A stretch of DNA of 64,000 nt. It comes from Humidesulfovibrio sp. Its GTDB lineage: Bacteria; Desulfobacterota; Desulfovibrionia; Desulfovibrionales; Desulfovibrionaceae. Both the position numbers and the translations under genes were made by a program. Each line of letters opens with the position of its first letter. Within the stretch, counting starts at the first letter, position 1. The stretch lies in the NCBI RefSeq assembly GCF_031082295.1, contig NZ_JAVHLD010000015.1, positions 2,697 to 66,696 of the forward strand. The letters run 5' to 3'. Below, piece by piece: positions 1 to 9,191 of the stretch. The notes under the pieces are model-generated. The model had not been told where the DNA came from. It did no database searches and worked only from the letters and a program-made list of their open reading frames with translations.

Positions 1-112
1 AAACGTTTGGGAAACGAAACAAAACATGTTCAGTCCCCCCAAGGTGCTGCAACAAATGGATAGTCGCTGGTTGCATCAAACTCCATTCGCGTATTGCCCC
101 CTCAATTTGCAT
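1..112 (-). CDS. Possible 5' end of an unrecognised gene, cut by window edge
   Basis: An open frame begins at an ATG (112-110) and stays open for 37 codons to base 1. It lies downstream of the restriction operon in the same direction. No good ribosome binding site is visible and the short peptide matches no family I know, so it may be chance. I list it only because it is the one frame that continues out of the window here. Confidence 0.18.
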   Translation of the reverse strand, partial: MQIEGAIREWSLMQPATIHLLQHLGGTEHVLFRFPNV

Positions 113-151
113 CTCATGGTCGACAGAGCACCGCGTTCAAAGAACGGCAAG

Positions 152-265
152 TCAATGGTGTCGGGCAAGCTCAGCGATTTCGGCAATTGGAATCTCGCCC
201 GCCTCCCGTATGGTGCGTGCAGGCCATCCGTCAAAGGTGTCGCCTTTGCGGTTTTCAATGATCAT
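152..265 (-). CDS. Possible 37-residue microprotein downstream of hsdR
   Basis: A 37-codon frame starts with ATG at 265, 47 bases after the hsdR stop, on the same strand. The composition (mixed charged and hydrophobic residues, ending IAEIAELARHH) looks more protein-like than the GC-rich shadows nearby. There is no clear Shine-Dalgarno sequence. It could be a small gene of the restriction operon or a remnant of a longer gene. No function can be assigned. Confidence 0.2.
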   Translation of the reverse strand: MIIENRKGDTFDGWPARTIREAGEIPIAEIAELARHH

Positions 266-311
266 CTTTGCCTGACCCGCTTTAGCAATAGAGCCTCATT
301 ACCATCCCATC

Positions 312-3266
312 TCAGTAGTACTGCCGGATATATCCGAACGCCTTGTCAAACAGATCCTGGTCCTTGACTTGGTACTTCACGTAAATCACCTTGCGCAGGG
401 CCTTCTGGACCTCGCGCTCTCCGGCCTTGGTGTTTTGCCAGCCGGGGAACCGGACCAAGCGCACGATCTCGTCGATATCGGTCACGATCCGCTCGATCAT
501 CATTGGCGTCTTGCCGTTCTTCACCTCGGCGAACAACTCGGTAAGGGCAGCTTTAGCCTTGGCTTGTTCATCGACCGGGTCCACCTGCTTCTCGGCCTGG
601 ACGACCTCCTTGGCCAGGGTTAGCAGCTCTTTGAGAAAGTCGAGACTATGGAGCAGGCCCTGTTCGTGCCGTTCTTTGAGCCTTTCGAGGCGTTCGCCCA
701 GGGCGACAAACTTCGGATTGTCCTTGTGCTTGCGCAGGCGGGCGATGAGCTTTATCTCGATTTCCTTGGATTTCTTGTCCGGGTCCTTGGCATCGAGCAG
801 CCCTTCGAGTACCTCGGCGTTCATCACCAGGGTGTCCAGGTCGTCCCGTACCGTCTCCAGATGCACGTTTTCATGCACCAGTTCGATGGTCTTGGCCCCC
901 AGGGCGTGCCATAGCAACTTGCCGTTGCCGCTTGGCGGCTTAACTGACTCATACACCTGGGTCAGCCACTTGTAGTCCTTTTCATAAGGGCCAAGACAGT
1001 GATCGGGAGACAGCGCCTCCCACAGACGGGAGAGTACGGAGTATTCCGCTGCGAATTTGTCTCGGGTCTCGTTATCCGGCAGGCAGTCCTGCGCCGCGAT
1101 CAGTCCCTCGTAGCCTCCGACGGTGCGGTCCACGCCCGGGAAGAACGCCAAGCATCTCGCCACCACACCGGGCAACTCTTTTTTGAGGTCATCCAGATTG
1201 GTGATGACCTTCTGGACAGCCTTTTCATCAAAATCGAGGGCCGTGGCAACATCATCGAAGATGCCCAGGTAATCCACGATTAGTCCGTGGGTCTTGCCGG
1301 GATAGATACGGTTGGTGCGGCAGATGGCCTGCAACAGGTTGTGATCCTTCATCGGTTTGTCGAGGTACATGGCCTGCAGAATGGGTGCATCAAAGCCGGT
1401 CAGCAGCTTGGAAGTGACGATCAGGAACTTGAGCGGGTCGTTTGGATCGCGGAAACGGTCGAGGAGCTTTTCCTCCTGGTCCTTGTCCAGTTTCCATTCC
1501 GCGTACTCGTCGGACTTGCCACCCTGGGTGTGCATGACAATGGCGCTGGCCTCCGGGCCGACCAACTCGTCCATGGCCTTCTTGTAAAGCACGCAGCACT
1601 CACGGTCGAAGGTCACCACCTGGGCCTTAAATTCGTTCGGCCCCACCTTCTCCTGGAAGTGCTTGACAATGTGCTGGCAGATGGCGTTCACCCGTGCCGG
1701 GGCCTTGATCAGCACCGCCATCTTGGCGGCCCGCTTGGCCAGGTCGTCACGATCCAACTCGCTCAGCTCATCGGTCATCTGCGAGAAGGCTTCGTCGATG
1801 GCGTCCTTGTTGATGTGCAGCTTCACGTCCACCGCCTCGAAGTGCAGCGGTAGCGTGGCCTTGTCCCGGATCGAGTCCTGGAACGAGTAGCGACTCATGT
1901 AGCCCTGCTCATCCTCGTCTGCGCCGAAGGCCCAGAAGGTGTTGCGGTCCCGCTTGTTGATGGGCGTTCCGGTCAGGCCAAAGAGAAATGCATTGGGCAG
2001 CGCGTCGCGCATCTTGCGGCCCAGGTCGCCTTCCTGGGTGCGGTGCGCCTCGTCCACCATCACGATGATGTTCGACCGCTCGTTCAGGCGGCCGTCCGCC
2101 TCGCCGAACTTGTGAATGGTGGTAATGATGATCTTGCGGGTATCGGCCGCCAGCAAACCTTGCAGCTCCTGCCGGGTGGCCGCCCCTATCATGTTCGGGA
2201 TATCAGCGGCGTTGAAGGTCGCGGTGATTTGGGTGTCCAGATCGATGCGGTCCACCACGATCATCACCGTGGGGTTGCCGAGTTTGCGGTGCATCCGCAG
2301 TTTTTGGGCGGCGAACACCATGAGCAGCGATTTGCCCGAGCCCTGGAAGTGCCAGATCAGGCCCTTCTTGGGGTAGCCCTTGACCACGCGGGTCACCATT
2401 AGGTTGGCGCCTTCGTACTGCTGATAGCGGCAGATGATCTTGATACGCCGGTGTTTCTTGTCGGTGGCGAACAGGGTGAAGTTCTGTAGGATGTCCAGCA
2501 CCACATAGGGACGCAGCATGGAACGGGTGGAGCGCTGCACGTCCGCAAGCGTCCCCTCGGCCTTGTTCTCGCCCTCGTGCCACGGTCCCCATATATCGAT
2601 GGGCATGCGCACCGAGCCGTAGCGATAGCACTTGCCCTCGGTGGCAAAGGAGAGGACGTTGGGCACGAACATCTGCGGTACGCTCTGTTCGTAGCCGTTG
2701 TGGATGTCGCTGGCCGCGTCCACCCAGGTCACCGCCGGGCGCACTGGAGTCTTGGCCTCGCCGATTACCAGCGGGATGCCGTTGACGAGCATAACGATGT
2801 CGAAACGGCGGCCACCTTCCTTGACCGGGTAGACCCACTGGTTGGTGACCACGTAATCGTTGTTGCTGAGATTCTCGAAGTCGATGAGGCGTACCGGGGT
2901 ATGTTCGCCGCGCTCGCCGAAGGGCATGGACTTCTCGCCCCGCAGCCATTCGGCGAACAGCTCGTTGGCTCGCACCAGGCCTTCACTCTGCACCGACAGC
3001 GGGATGGTCCGCAGGCGGTAGAGCACCTCGTCGGCGCGGTCGGGCTGGGCCTTGATCTCCGGGTTCAGGCGGATGAGGGCGTCGCGGACCATCGACTCCA
3101 CCAGCATGTCGGAATGCTGCCGGGGCAGCTCCTCGGCGGGCACGACTCGCCAGCCCTTGATCTCGCCACCGTAGCTCGCAAGCTCTTCGGCGACCATGCT
3201 CGAAATCTCGCCGCTGCAGAGCGTGTCGAGAACCATCTGCTCGACCGTATTTTCTTCGTTAAACAT
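312..3266 (-). CDS. hsdR: Type I restriction enzyme, R subunit (HsdR)
   Basis: This is the motor and nuclease subunit of a type I restriction system. It translocates DNA using ATP and cuts unmethylated DNA in complex with HsdM and HsdS. The 984-residue length is normal. The N-terminal nuclease domain carries the PD-(D/E)xK signature (D156, then E170-x-K172). The SF2 helicase motor shows Walker A QGSGKS near residues 308-313, a DEAH box at 405-408 and the motif III sequence GLTGTP. The C-terminal part is charged and helical, as expected for the HsdM contact region. The ATG overlaps the end of hsdS by 8 bases, so the two genes are translationally coupled. The frame is intact and I see no missing motif. 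Confidence 0.96.
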   Translation of the reverse strand: MFNEENTVEQMVLDTLCSGEISSMVAEELASYGGEIKGWRVVPAEELPRQHSDMLVESMVRDALIRLNPEIKAQPDRADEVLYRLRTIPLSVQSEGLVRANELFAEWLRGEKSMPFGERGEHTPVRLIDFENLSNNDYVVTNQWVYPVKEGGRRFDIVMLVNGIPLVIGEAKTPVRPAVTWVDAASDIHNGYEQSVPQMFVPNVLSFATEGKCYRYGSVRMPIDIWGPWHEGENKAEGTLADVQRSTRSMLRPYVVLDILQNFTLFATDKKHRRIKIICRYQQYEGANLMVTRVVKGYPKKGLIWHFQGSGKSLLMVFAAQKLRMHRKLGNPTVMIVVDRIDLDTQITATFNAADIPNMIGAATRQELQGLLAADTRKIIITTIHKFGEADGRLNERSNIIVMVDEAHRTQEGDLGRKMRDALPNAFLFGLTGTPINKRDRNTFWAFGADEDEQGYMSRYSFQDSIRDKATLPLHFEAVDVKLHINKDAIDEAFSQMTDELSELDRDDLAKRAAKMAVLIKAPARVNAICQHIVKHFQEKVGPNEFKAQVVTFDRECCVLYKKAMDELVGPEASAIVMHTQGGKSDEYAEWKLDKDQEEKLLDRFRDPNDPLKFLIVTSKLLTGFDAPILQAMYLDKPMKDHNLLQAICRTNRIYPGKTHGLIVDYLGIFDDVATALDFDEKAVQKVITNLDDLKKELPGVVARCLAFFPGVDRTVGGYEGLIAAQDCLPDNETRDKFAAEYSVLSRLWEALSPDHCLGPYEKDYKWLTQVYESVKPPSGNGKLLWHALGAKTIELVHENVHLETVRDDLDTLVMNAEVLEGLLDAKDPDKKSKEIEIKLIARLRKHKDNPKFVALGERLERLKERHEQGLLHSLDFLKELLTLAKEVVQAEKQVDPVDEQAKAKAALTELFAEVKNGKTPMMIERIVTDIDEIVRLVRFPGWQNTKAGEREVQKALRKVIYVKYQVKDQDLFDKAFGYIRQYY

Positions 3267-4455
3267 GGGCGGCTCCCGTCACATAGAAATCGATCAGCCC
3301 TTTTGTTGTCGTGCTTACCATATGCCAATGGCTCTTCAGCTCTTCCTGCCGATTTCTTATCTCTGCGATATATCGCAATAGCTGTTCTTGCTTTTTGATT
3401 GGAGGCGTAGGGATCAACAAATCAAGAGCCCTCGAGCCACTAATATTTGGTTGCGCGCTTCCTTTTGCCAAAGGAAGAACATGCAACCGATGAAACTTTG
3501 ATCTGAATAGCGCCATTAGATAATCTGGCAAGAGCGATCCACGCAACCGGAACCGAATTAAAAATGCTGCTGGTATGTAGATACGTCCGTCTTCTTGTGC
3601 CCTGAATACTGCGCCTAGACCTGCATACTCACCAGACCGAGAGAGAAGAAAATCGCCGTCTTGAAGCAGATGTCTATTAACAACGCTCTCTTCAAGGTTC
3701 GCGGCGGGAACATCGGCATACTCAATTCCTCCTACTCGATCAAAGTCCGTAGTTCGAATGGTGTATGCGTTGCCTTCCGGGGAGTACAGTCCTGCGGGAA
3801 ACCGAGGGCCATACAAGCTTTCTTCCACATGATCACTAAGTTTAACTTGCGGCCACTGGCTTGTTTTCCCATCTGAACCGTAAACAAATGAATCTATTGT
3901 AGCCTGCATTAATCCAGACATAGCGCAAAGGGAATTGCTCCAGCTCATCGCGGATTCATCTATCGCCCACAGAATCTCGGCAATACGCTTCTGTTCATCA
4001 AGGGGCGGCAGCGGGAATGCAAAATCTTGCAACGCGGCCCAACTGGTTCTTGGCGACAACGAGCCGGCCGAGGTGCCAAGTGCATGATCAAAGAAGGCAT
4101 CACTCTGGCAGATAAAAGGCAGAAGTTCCGGCAGCAGAACCTTACTGTTTTTCGGCTCGAACGTCAGGATATCCCCAGAGCAAATACCTTCAAACTTGGC
4201 ATAGGCGACCTTGCGTTGATAAGCCCGGCGCTTGCCGAAAAGAGTCTGTCCTGGCACAAATTTGCGGCTAAAGGATGTGCCATCCGCGACGGAATTCCAG
4301 CGACGGATATGCAGATTCTCGGAGTCGATGTGTTCAAGGCCAACGATTCTTTCAATTCCATTGGCTTCGGGATCACGCTCCGCAAGATTGGCGTTTTTTA
4401 CCACCTCGCCGAACTTCACCATCTTCCAGCCAGGCTTCAGGGGGCGCGTGCTCAT
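3259..4455 (-). CDS. hsdS: Type I restriction system specificity subunit (HsdS)
   Basis: HsdS recognises the bipartite DNA target and holds the methyltransferase and nuclease subunits together. The 398 residues show the usual two-fold plan: a first target recognition domain, a conserved central spacer (PLPPLDEQKRIAEIL near residues 150-165), a second target recognition domain, and a matching C-terminal spacer (IPTPPIKKQEQLL). The start ATG overlaps the upstream hsdM stop by four bases (ATGA, 4452-4455). The variable domains are lower in GC than the flanking genes, which is common for exchanged HsdS domains. The target sequence cannot be read from the protein. I saw no inverted repeats or partial hsdS copies that would suggest phase-variable shuffling. 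Confidence 0.95.
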   Translation of the reverse strand: MSTRPLKPGWKMVKFGEVVKNANLAERDPEANGIERIVGLEHIDSENLHIRRWNSVADGTSFSRKFVPGQTLFGKRRAYQRKVAYAKFEGICSGDILTFEPKNSKVLLPELLPFICQSDAFFDHALGTSAGSLSPRTSWAALQDFAFPLPPLDEQKRIAEILWAIDESAMSWSNSLCAMSGLMQATIDSFVYGSDGKTSQWPQVKLSDHVEESLYGPRFPAGLYSPEGNAYTIRTTDFDRVGGIEYADVPAANLEESVVNRHLLQDGDFLLSRSGEYAGLGAVFRAQEDGRIYIPAAFLIRFRLRGSLLPDYLMALFRSKFHRLHVLPLAKGSAQPNISGSRALDLLIPTPPIKKQEQLLRYIAEIRNRQEELKSHWHMVSTTTKGLIDFYVTGAAHV

Positions 4456-5993
4456 TTGGCACCTCCCATCACCCGCGCATCCTCAAGCAATTCGAAGAGG
4501 CCATCCATCGACTCCCGCAAAGCCATCGAGCTTTCCTGCCAGTTCGCAATAGCCTGCTTAAGGCTGACCGTTTCGATCGCCCTATTGCCATTGCCGTTTC
4601 CGTTGCCCGCCCGTACGTAGAGCGGAATGCTGAGATTGCTGGCTTTCTCCTTGATCTCGTCATTGCCGACCACCCGGGCAAAGCCGTCCACGTCACTGAA
4701 CGTCTGGTAGACGGCGACAATGCGCTGGATATGGTCTTCGGTGAGGAAGCTCTGTGCCCGCTCACGGGTCACCTCATTAACCGCGTTGATGAAGAGCACC
4801 TTGTTCCTGCGCTCCTTGGGTTTGTTCATCCGACAGATGACTACGCATGCTTCCATGGGCGAGTTATAAAAGAGGTTGGGGCCGAGCCCCAGCACACACT
4901 CCACCACGTCGTGGGCGACCAGCTTCTCGCGCATGGCCGACTCTTCATTGCGGAAGAGAACACCATGCGGAAACAGGATGGCACAGCGGCCGCTCTTGGC
5001 CTTCATGCTCTTGATGATGTGTTGCCAGAAGGCATAGTCGGCGCGGCCCTGGGGTGGGGTGCCGTAGATGTTCCGGCCCCACGGGTCGGCGGACCAGGCA
5101 TCGCGGTCCCACTGCTTGATGGAGTAGGGCGGATTGGCCAGGACCACATCGAACTGCATGAGTTGGTCGCCTTCGACAAAGGCGGGATTAGCCAGGGTAT
5201 CGTCCCGGACGATGCGGAAGTCCTCGATGCCGTGCAGGAATAGGTTCATCCGGCCGATGGCCGAGGTGAGCAGGTTGCGCTCCTGGCCGAACAGCCGCAC
5301 GTTTCGCCACTCCTTGTTCTGACGCTTCAGATGGGTGACGGCGGAGAGCAACATGCCCGCTGAACCGCAGGTGGGGTCATAGATCGACTCCCCCGGTTTG
5401 GGTTCGAGCATCTCTGTCATCAGATGGACCACGGTGCGGTTGGTATAGAACTCAGCAGCCGTGTGGCCGGAATCGTCGGCAAACTTTTTGATCAGGAACT
5501 CGTAGCCCACACCCAGCTCATCCTCCGGGCAGTTGGCGAGTGAAAGCGTCTGCGAGCTGAAGTGCTCGATGAGCTCGCGCAGCATACGGTCCGGCAGGCG
5601 GTCTTTGTTGGTCCACTGGGCGTCACCGAAGACTCCGTACAGGGTGTCGGGGTTGGCTGTTTCAATAGCCCGCAGCGAGTCCTGGATAGCCTTTCCCACG
5701 TTCTCAACCTTAGTGCGGGTCGCCTTCCAGTGAGCGTCTTCCGGGATCTGGAAGCGATGCTGTTCGGGGAGTGCGGCGTATTCCTGATCGCCGCCGGATT
5801 CCTCCAGCGCATCGGCCAGCTCCTCGCCGTACACGTCACACAGGCGCTTGTAGAACAGCAGAGGGAAGATGAACTGCTTGTAATCCCCGGCATCGATGTA
5901 GCCACGCAGCAAGGTGGCCGCGCCCCAGAGGTAGGATTCCAACTCCGATTGAGAAATGTGCTTATTCTTTTTCACCGTGCTACCACTTCCCAT
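4452..5993 (-). CDS. hsdM: Type I N6-adenine DNA methyltransferase, second HsdM copy
   Basis: This protein transfers a methyl group from SAM to adenine in the HsdS target. The N-terminal helical domain resembles that of the other copy. Motif I is YDPTCGSAG at 205-213 and the catalytic motif is NPPY at 287-290, so it should be active. The conserved EFYTPR loop reads EFYTNR (181-186), a difference from the first copy. The ATG at 5993 lies inside the preceding small gene. A GTG at 5975 gives a four-base GTGA overlap like the other junctions in this operon and may be the true start, making the protein six residues shorter. It is coupled to hsdS by an ATGA overlap. Confidence 0.94.
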   Translation of the reverse strand: MGSGSTVKKNKHISQSELESYLWGAATLLRGYIDAGDYKQFIFPLLFYKRLCDVYGEELADALEESGGDQEYAALPEQHRFQIPEDAHWKATRTKVENVGKAIQDSLRAIETANPDTLYGVFGDAQWTNKDRLPDRMLRELIEHFSSQTLSLANCPEDELGVGYEFLIKKFADDSGHTAAEFYTNRTVVHLMTEMLEPKPGESIYDPTCGSAGMLLSAVTHLKRQNKEWRNVRLFGQERNLLTSAIGRMNLFLHGIEDFRIVRDDTLANPAFVEGDQLMQFDVVLANPPYSIKQWDRDAWSADPWGRNIYGTPPQGRADYAFWQHIIKSMKAKSGRCAILFPHGVLFRNEESAMREKLVAHDVVECVLGLGPNLFYNSPMEACVVICRMNKPKERRNKVLFINAVNEVTRERAQSFLTEDHIQRIVAVYQTFSDVDGFARVVGNDEIKEKASNLSIPLYVRAGNGNGNGNRAIETVSLKQAIANWQESSMALRESMDGLFELLEDARVMGGAK

Positions 5994-6199
5994 TCAGATA
6001 TATCCGTTGGAATATCGGCGTCATCCAGAGAATCCCAGTCGTAATCGCCGGTCGCCTGCATGTAGACGTCATCGGCGGCCGCCATGGCAGCGTGATAGGA
6101 GCCGAGCAGGTCGTCTTTGAACCAAAGTCCCCAGCGACCGTTGGCTTGCGGTTTGATAAGGAACCGACCGATGGGTGATCTGTACTGGTATATCTTCAC
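5972..6199 (-). CDS. 75-residue protein embedded between two hsdM genes
   Basis: I do not recognise this family. The protein is short, acidic at the C terminus and rich in aromatic residues (pattern GRWGLWF near residue 22, then a run of Asp and Trp residues). It has no membrane segment or signal peptide. Its ATG overlaps the stop of the first hsdM (6196-6199), and its end overlaps the start of the second hsdM. Such tight coupling on both sides argues that it is a real gene translated with the restriction system. It could be a structural accessory or a regulator of the modification enzyme, but that is only inferred from position. Confidence 0.7.
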   Translation of the reverse strand: MKIYQYRSPIGRFLIKPQANGRWGLWFKDDLLGSYHAAMAAADDVYMQATGDYDWDSLDDADIPTDISEWEVVAR

Positions 6200-7713
6200 A
6201 GGAGCCCCTCCCGGAGCAGCAGCACCTTCAGGCGATCCTCTGCCGTGTACGCCGCCTGCAACGATTCCTTGAGATTGGCGACGGCCTGATCGATGGTCAT
6301 GGATTCTTCCTCGATCACCGGCTCCACATAGCGTGGAATGTTCAGGTTGAAATCATTCTCGCGGATCTCGTCGAGCGTGACCACCCGGCAGATCCTTTCC
6401 ACGTCCTGATAGCCCTCGTACCAGCGATGGATGTTGTCCACGTGTTCCGGCAACAGCTCGTTTTGGGCGCGGCCGGTCTTGAACTCTTTCGAGGCGTTGA
6501 TGAACAGCACCTTCTGGCGGTGTGCCTTGGGTTTGCTGTCGCGGAAGACCAGGACGCACGGCGCGAGACCAGTGCCGTAGAAAATATTCTGGCCGAGACC
6601 GATCACCGCTTCGAGGATGTCCATCTCCAGCAGCTTGCGCCGGATCTCGCCCTCCTTGGACATGCGGAACAGCACGCCATGGGGAAGCACCACGGCCATG
6701 CGTCCGGTCTTGCGAGCCATGGACTTGATCATGTGCTGGACCCAGGCGAAGTCAGCAGAGGTCGCAGGCGGCAGCCCGGCAAAGTTGCGGCCGTAAGGGT
6801 CGTTGACCCAGACGTCGTCACCCCACTTTTCCAGTGAGAACGGAGGATTGGCGATGACACAGTCAAAGGTGGCGAGGCTGTCGCCTGAATAAAAGGCGGG
6901 CAAGCGCAGTGTGTCGCCGCGTTCGATATGAAAATCTTCTGCGCCGTGAAGAAAGAGGTTCATTCGGGCGATGGAGGATGTGGTCAGGTTCATTTCCTGG
7001 CCGTAGAGCTTGCCCAGCATGAGGTTCTCATCGCCGCCATGCTCTTTGACATGATGCAGGGCCTCGAGGAGCATGCCGCCAGTCCCGCAGGCCGGGTCAT
7101 AGATGGATTCCCCGGCCTTGGGCGCTAGAATGCGAACCATCAGCGCGACCACAGAGCGCGGGGTATAGAATTCACCGGCCTTCTTATTGGTCAGGTCGGC
7201 AAATTTCTTGATCAGGTATTCATAGGCCTGGCCGAGAATGTCCGCCTTGCAGTGCTTATTGCCCAGGTTGAGCGACGAGAAGTGTTCGATCAGGTCCTTG
7301 AGTAATGCGTCAGATAGACGATCCTTGTTGGTCCACTGGGCATCGCCGAAAATGCCATGCAGGGTGTCCGGGTTGGCCTGCTCGAGGCAGCGCATGGCCT
7401 TCTGGAGCGCATGGCCGATATTGACGCTCTTGGCCCGGACATCCTTCCAATGGCAGCCCTCCGGAACCTGAAACCGGTGGTTCTCGGGGAATTGGGCAAA
7501 TTCCATGTCGCCGTCGGAGTCTTTCAGGGCCACGGCATACTCTTCGTCGTAGACATCGGAGAGCCGCTTGAAGAACAGCAGAGGGAAGATGTAGGTTTTG
7601 AAGTCAGCCGCGTCGACAGGACCGCGCAGGATATTGGCCGCCTCCCAGAGATGCCCGGAGAGGGTCCCGATATCCAGATCGACTGAATTATTATTCCCGT
7701 TCTTCTTGCTCAT
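6196..7713 (-). CDS. hsdM: Type I N6-adenine DNA methyltransferase, first HsdM copy
   Basis: This is a 505-residue HsdM, clearly paralogous to the second copy: both share the N-terminal pattern around YIFPLLF and the block FGDAQWTNKDRL. SAM-binding motif I is YDPACGTGG at 205-213 and the catalytic motif is NPPF at 289-292. The typical EFYTPR loop is present at 181-186. I chose the ATG at 7713 because it overlaps the stop of the upstream helix-turn-helix gene as ATGA; a longer frame to 7794 would run deep into that gene. The stop overlaps the start of the 75-residue gene. Two complete HsdM subunits with one HsdS is unusual. Confidence 0.94.
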   Translation of the reverse strand: MSKKNGNNNSVDLDIGTLSGHLWEAANILRGPVDAADFKTYIFPLLFFKRLSDVYDEEYAVALKDSDGDMEFAQFPENHRFQVPEGCHWKDVRAKSVNIGHALQKAMRCLEQANPDTLHGIFGDAQWTNKDRLSDALLKDLIEHFSSLNLGNKHCKADILGQAYEYLIKKFADLTNKKAGEFYTPRSVVALMVRILAPKAGESIYDPACGTGGMLLEALHHVKEHGGDENLMLGKLYGQEMNLTTSSIARMNLFLHGAEDFHIERGDTLRLPAFYSGDSLATFDCVIANPPFSLEKWGDDVWVNDPYGRNFAGLPPATSADFAWVQHMIKSMARKTGRMAVVLPHGVLFRMSKEGEIRRKLLEMDILEAVIGLGQNIFYGTGLAPCVLVFRDSKPKAHRQKVLFINASKEFKTGRAQNELLPEHVDNIHRWYEGYQDVERICRVVTLDEIRENDFNLNIPRYVEPVIEEESMTIDQAVANLKESLQAAYTAEDRLKVLLLREGLL

Positions 7714-7919
7714 TCTGCTTGATCCTGTCTGCTCTTGTCCGCCGCACCGCCAGCCTTCACCCACTCGTCGATCTCGTCTTTCTTGAACTTCCAAAGGCGG
7801 CCCATTCGATGGGCGGGCATCGCATGCTTGTCTATCCAGCGGTAAACGGTGTCACTACTGACACCGAGGAACTTACCTATCTCATCTACCGATAACCAGC
7901 GGTCTTCTATCTCGGCCAT
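7710..7919 (-). CDS. Excisionase-family helix-turn-helix DNA-binding protein
   Basis: This is a 69-residue protein of the MerR-like/excisionase (HTH_17) family. The pattern LSVDEIGKFLGVSSDTVYRWI near residues 9-29, followed by a wing with MGRLWKFKKDEIDEW, is typical of these domains. Such proteins bind DNA as small architectural or regulatory factors. It is the first gene of the restriction operon and overlaps hsdM by four bases. A 16-bp perfect palindrome lies 84 bp upstream, so a role in controlling the operon is plausible. It could instead be a leftover excisionase from a mobile element. Confidence 0.85.
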   Translation of the reverse strand: MAEIEDRWLSVDEIGKFLGVSSDTVYRWIDKHAMPAHRMGRLWKFKKDEIDEWVKAGGAADKSRQDQAE

Positions 7920-8625
7920 TATTATGTGTCCTCATGGGCGATTTGTGTTTGCCACGCCAGAGGCGGTAACGTGGATGTTGGGTGCAGCTTCTCCAGCTTA
8001 AGGCATTCTATAGAATGCTTTTGCTAGGGGCCGGTTGTCAAACGCTTTCGTCCGGATAAGGCCGCAAACATCGGCTCAGGGGCGCATGGCCTGCCCCCAT
8101 GAGTTGTACCACTCGTAAGTCTGGGATGCCTATCTTGAGTCCAGAGGTGGTTCCCTGGGGGCGGCTGGCGCCGGTGGGGCATGCTGCATGTTCTCCTCGT
8201 GCGGTTCCGATGGCTATAAGCCTAAGGAAATAGGAATTGCTTACAACCGTGCGCGATGTCCTGCAAGTGACTTTGGGGTAGGGAGTGCATGTAGGGAGAG
8301 GGGGCGCTTATGCGTTCTGTGTTTTTTGATACGACTAGTCGGAGGCAATGGTAACGGCCGAATGCCTGCAGCAATCTCCCAGCATATTTGGCAATCATCT
8401 GGATATATTTTGCGTATGCCCCCAAGTATGCCCCGCAGGACGTGCCCGTCAGGCTCTTTGGGGGTCAATTGAGGCTTGGGTGAGGGCCGAAGGCCAATGC
8501 GGAGAAAGCTGGAGGTGCTTTCCGGGGGAGTGGGTTTCCGTTGATGCTAACTGAGCTAGTGCGTTACGCAAATGCCTGATAGCCGAGTTCGCCCGGCTGT
8601 CATTCCAAAGCATCCTGTCACGCGC
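7920..8625. other. Intergenic region upstream of the restriction operon
   Basis: About 700 bp without a supportable gene. It should contain the promoter of the restriction operon on the minus strand. Visible structure: the 16-bp palindrome at 8003-8018 and a tandem pair of GTATGCCCC (8414-8422 and 8426-8434, period 12), which could be protein-binding sites. Open frames on both strands here lack start signals and family resemblance. Confidence 0.5.
8003..8018. promoter_or_regulatory. 16-bp perfect palindrome, candidate operator
   Basis: The sequence GCATTCTATAGAATGC is its own reverse complement. It lies 84 bp upstream of the helix-turn-helix gene that heads the restriction operon. Size and position fit a dimeric repressor or controller site. 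A-T pairs two bases further out extend the symmetry across one G-T mismatch. There is no following T-run in the operon direction, so it is not an obvious terminator. Confidence 0.45.
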
Positions 8626-9157
8626 CTACCTGGCAGGCAATTCTAGCCCTTCATTCATGATGTCCAACACACCGCCATAGCTGAAAACCCTGCCGCGCTT
8701 CCTGCCGGTGGTCTCCCGCACGATCCCAAGCCGCTCCAGAAGAACAAGGCTTTTGTTGACCGTGGCCGGGCTGATCCCGGTCCTGGCCCCCAGGGACTTG
8801 GCCGTGGCCACAGGATGAGCCAGGAACGCCTTGTGAATCTGGATGGTGGATTCTGCAGCGCGCCCTAGTGTGGTCAACTTCTCTCTGTCTGCTGCGGCGA
8901 GCTCATGCAGGCGTCTTGAGGTATCGACCGCTTGTGAGGAAGTTAAGACAACAGCCTCGGCAAAGAATTCAAGCCAAGCCTCCCAGTCGCCATCGGTCCT
9001 GACTTGGCCCAACAGTTCGTAGTACCGTTGCCGATGAGTCTTGAAATACAGGCTCAGGTACAGCAGGGGCTCTCGCAGGATCTTCTGTTCACAGAGCAGC
9101 AAGGTGATGAGGAGTCGGCCCAGGCGACCGTTGCCGTCCAGGAACGGATGGATCGTT
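8626..9157 (-). pseudogene. Fic family protein, 5'-truncated
   Basis: Fic proteins transfer AMP or related groups to target proteins. The surviving frame begins with T-I followed by the Fic active-site motif HPFLDGNGRLGR (read from 9147 to about 9112), then a helical domain and a C-terminal winged-helix region (GARTGISPATVNKSLVLLERLGI). Immediately before the motif the frame hits a TAA, and the upstream sequence is the leader of the serine recombinase gene, not Fic sequence. About half of a normal Fic protein, including any inhibitory N-terminal helix, is missing. An ATG at 9102 would give a 158-residue protein without the catalytic motif. The gene was probably cut by the insertion or deletion that brought the recombinase. 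Confidence 0.85.
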
Positions 9158-9191
9158 TAGAAATGCTGTCAGCACGGAGGAGGTGCCCAGC

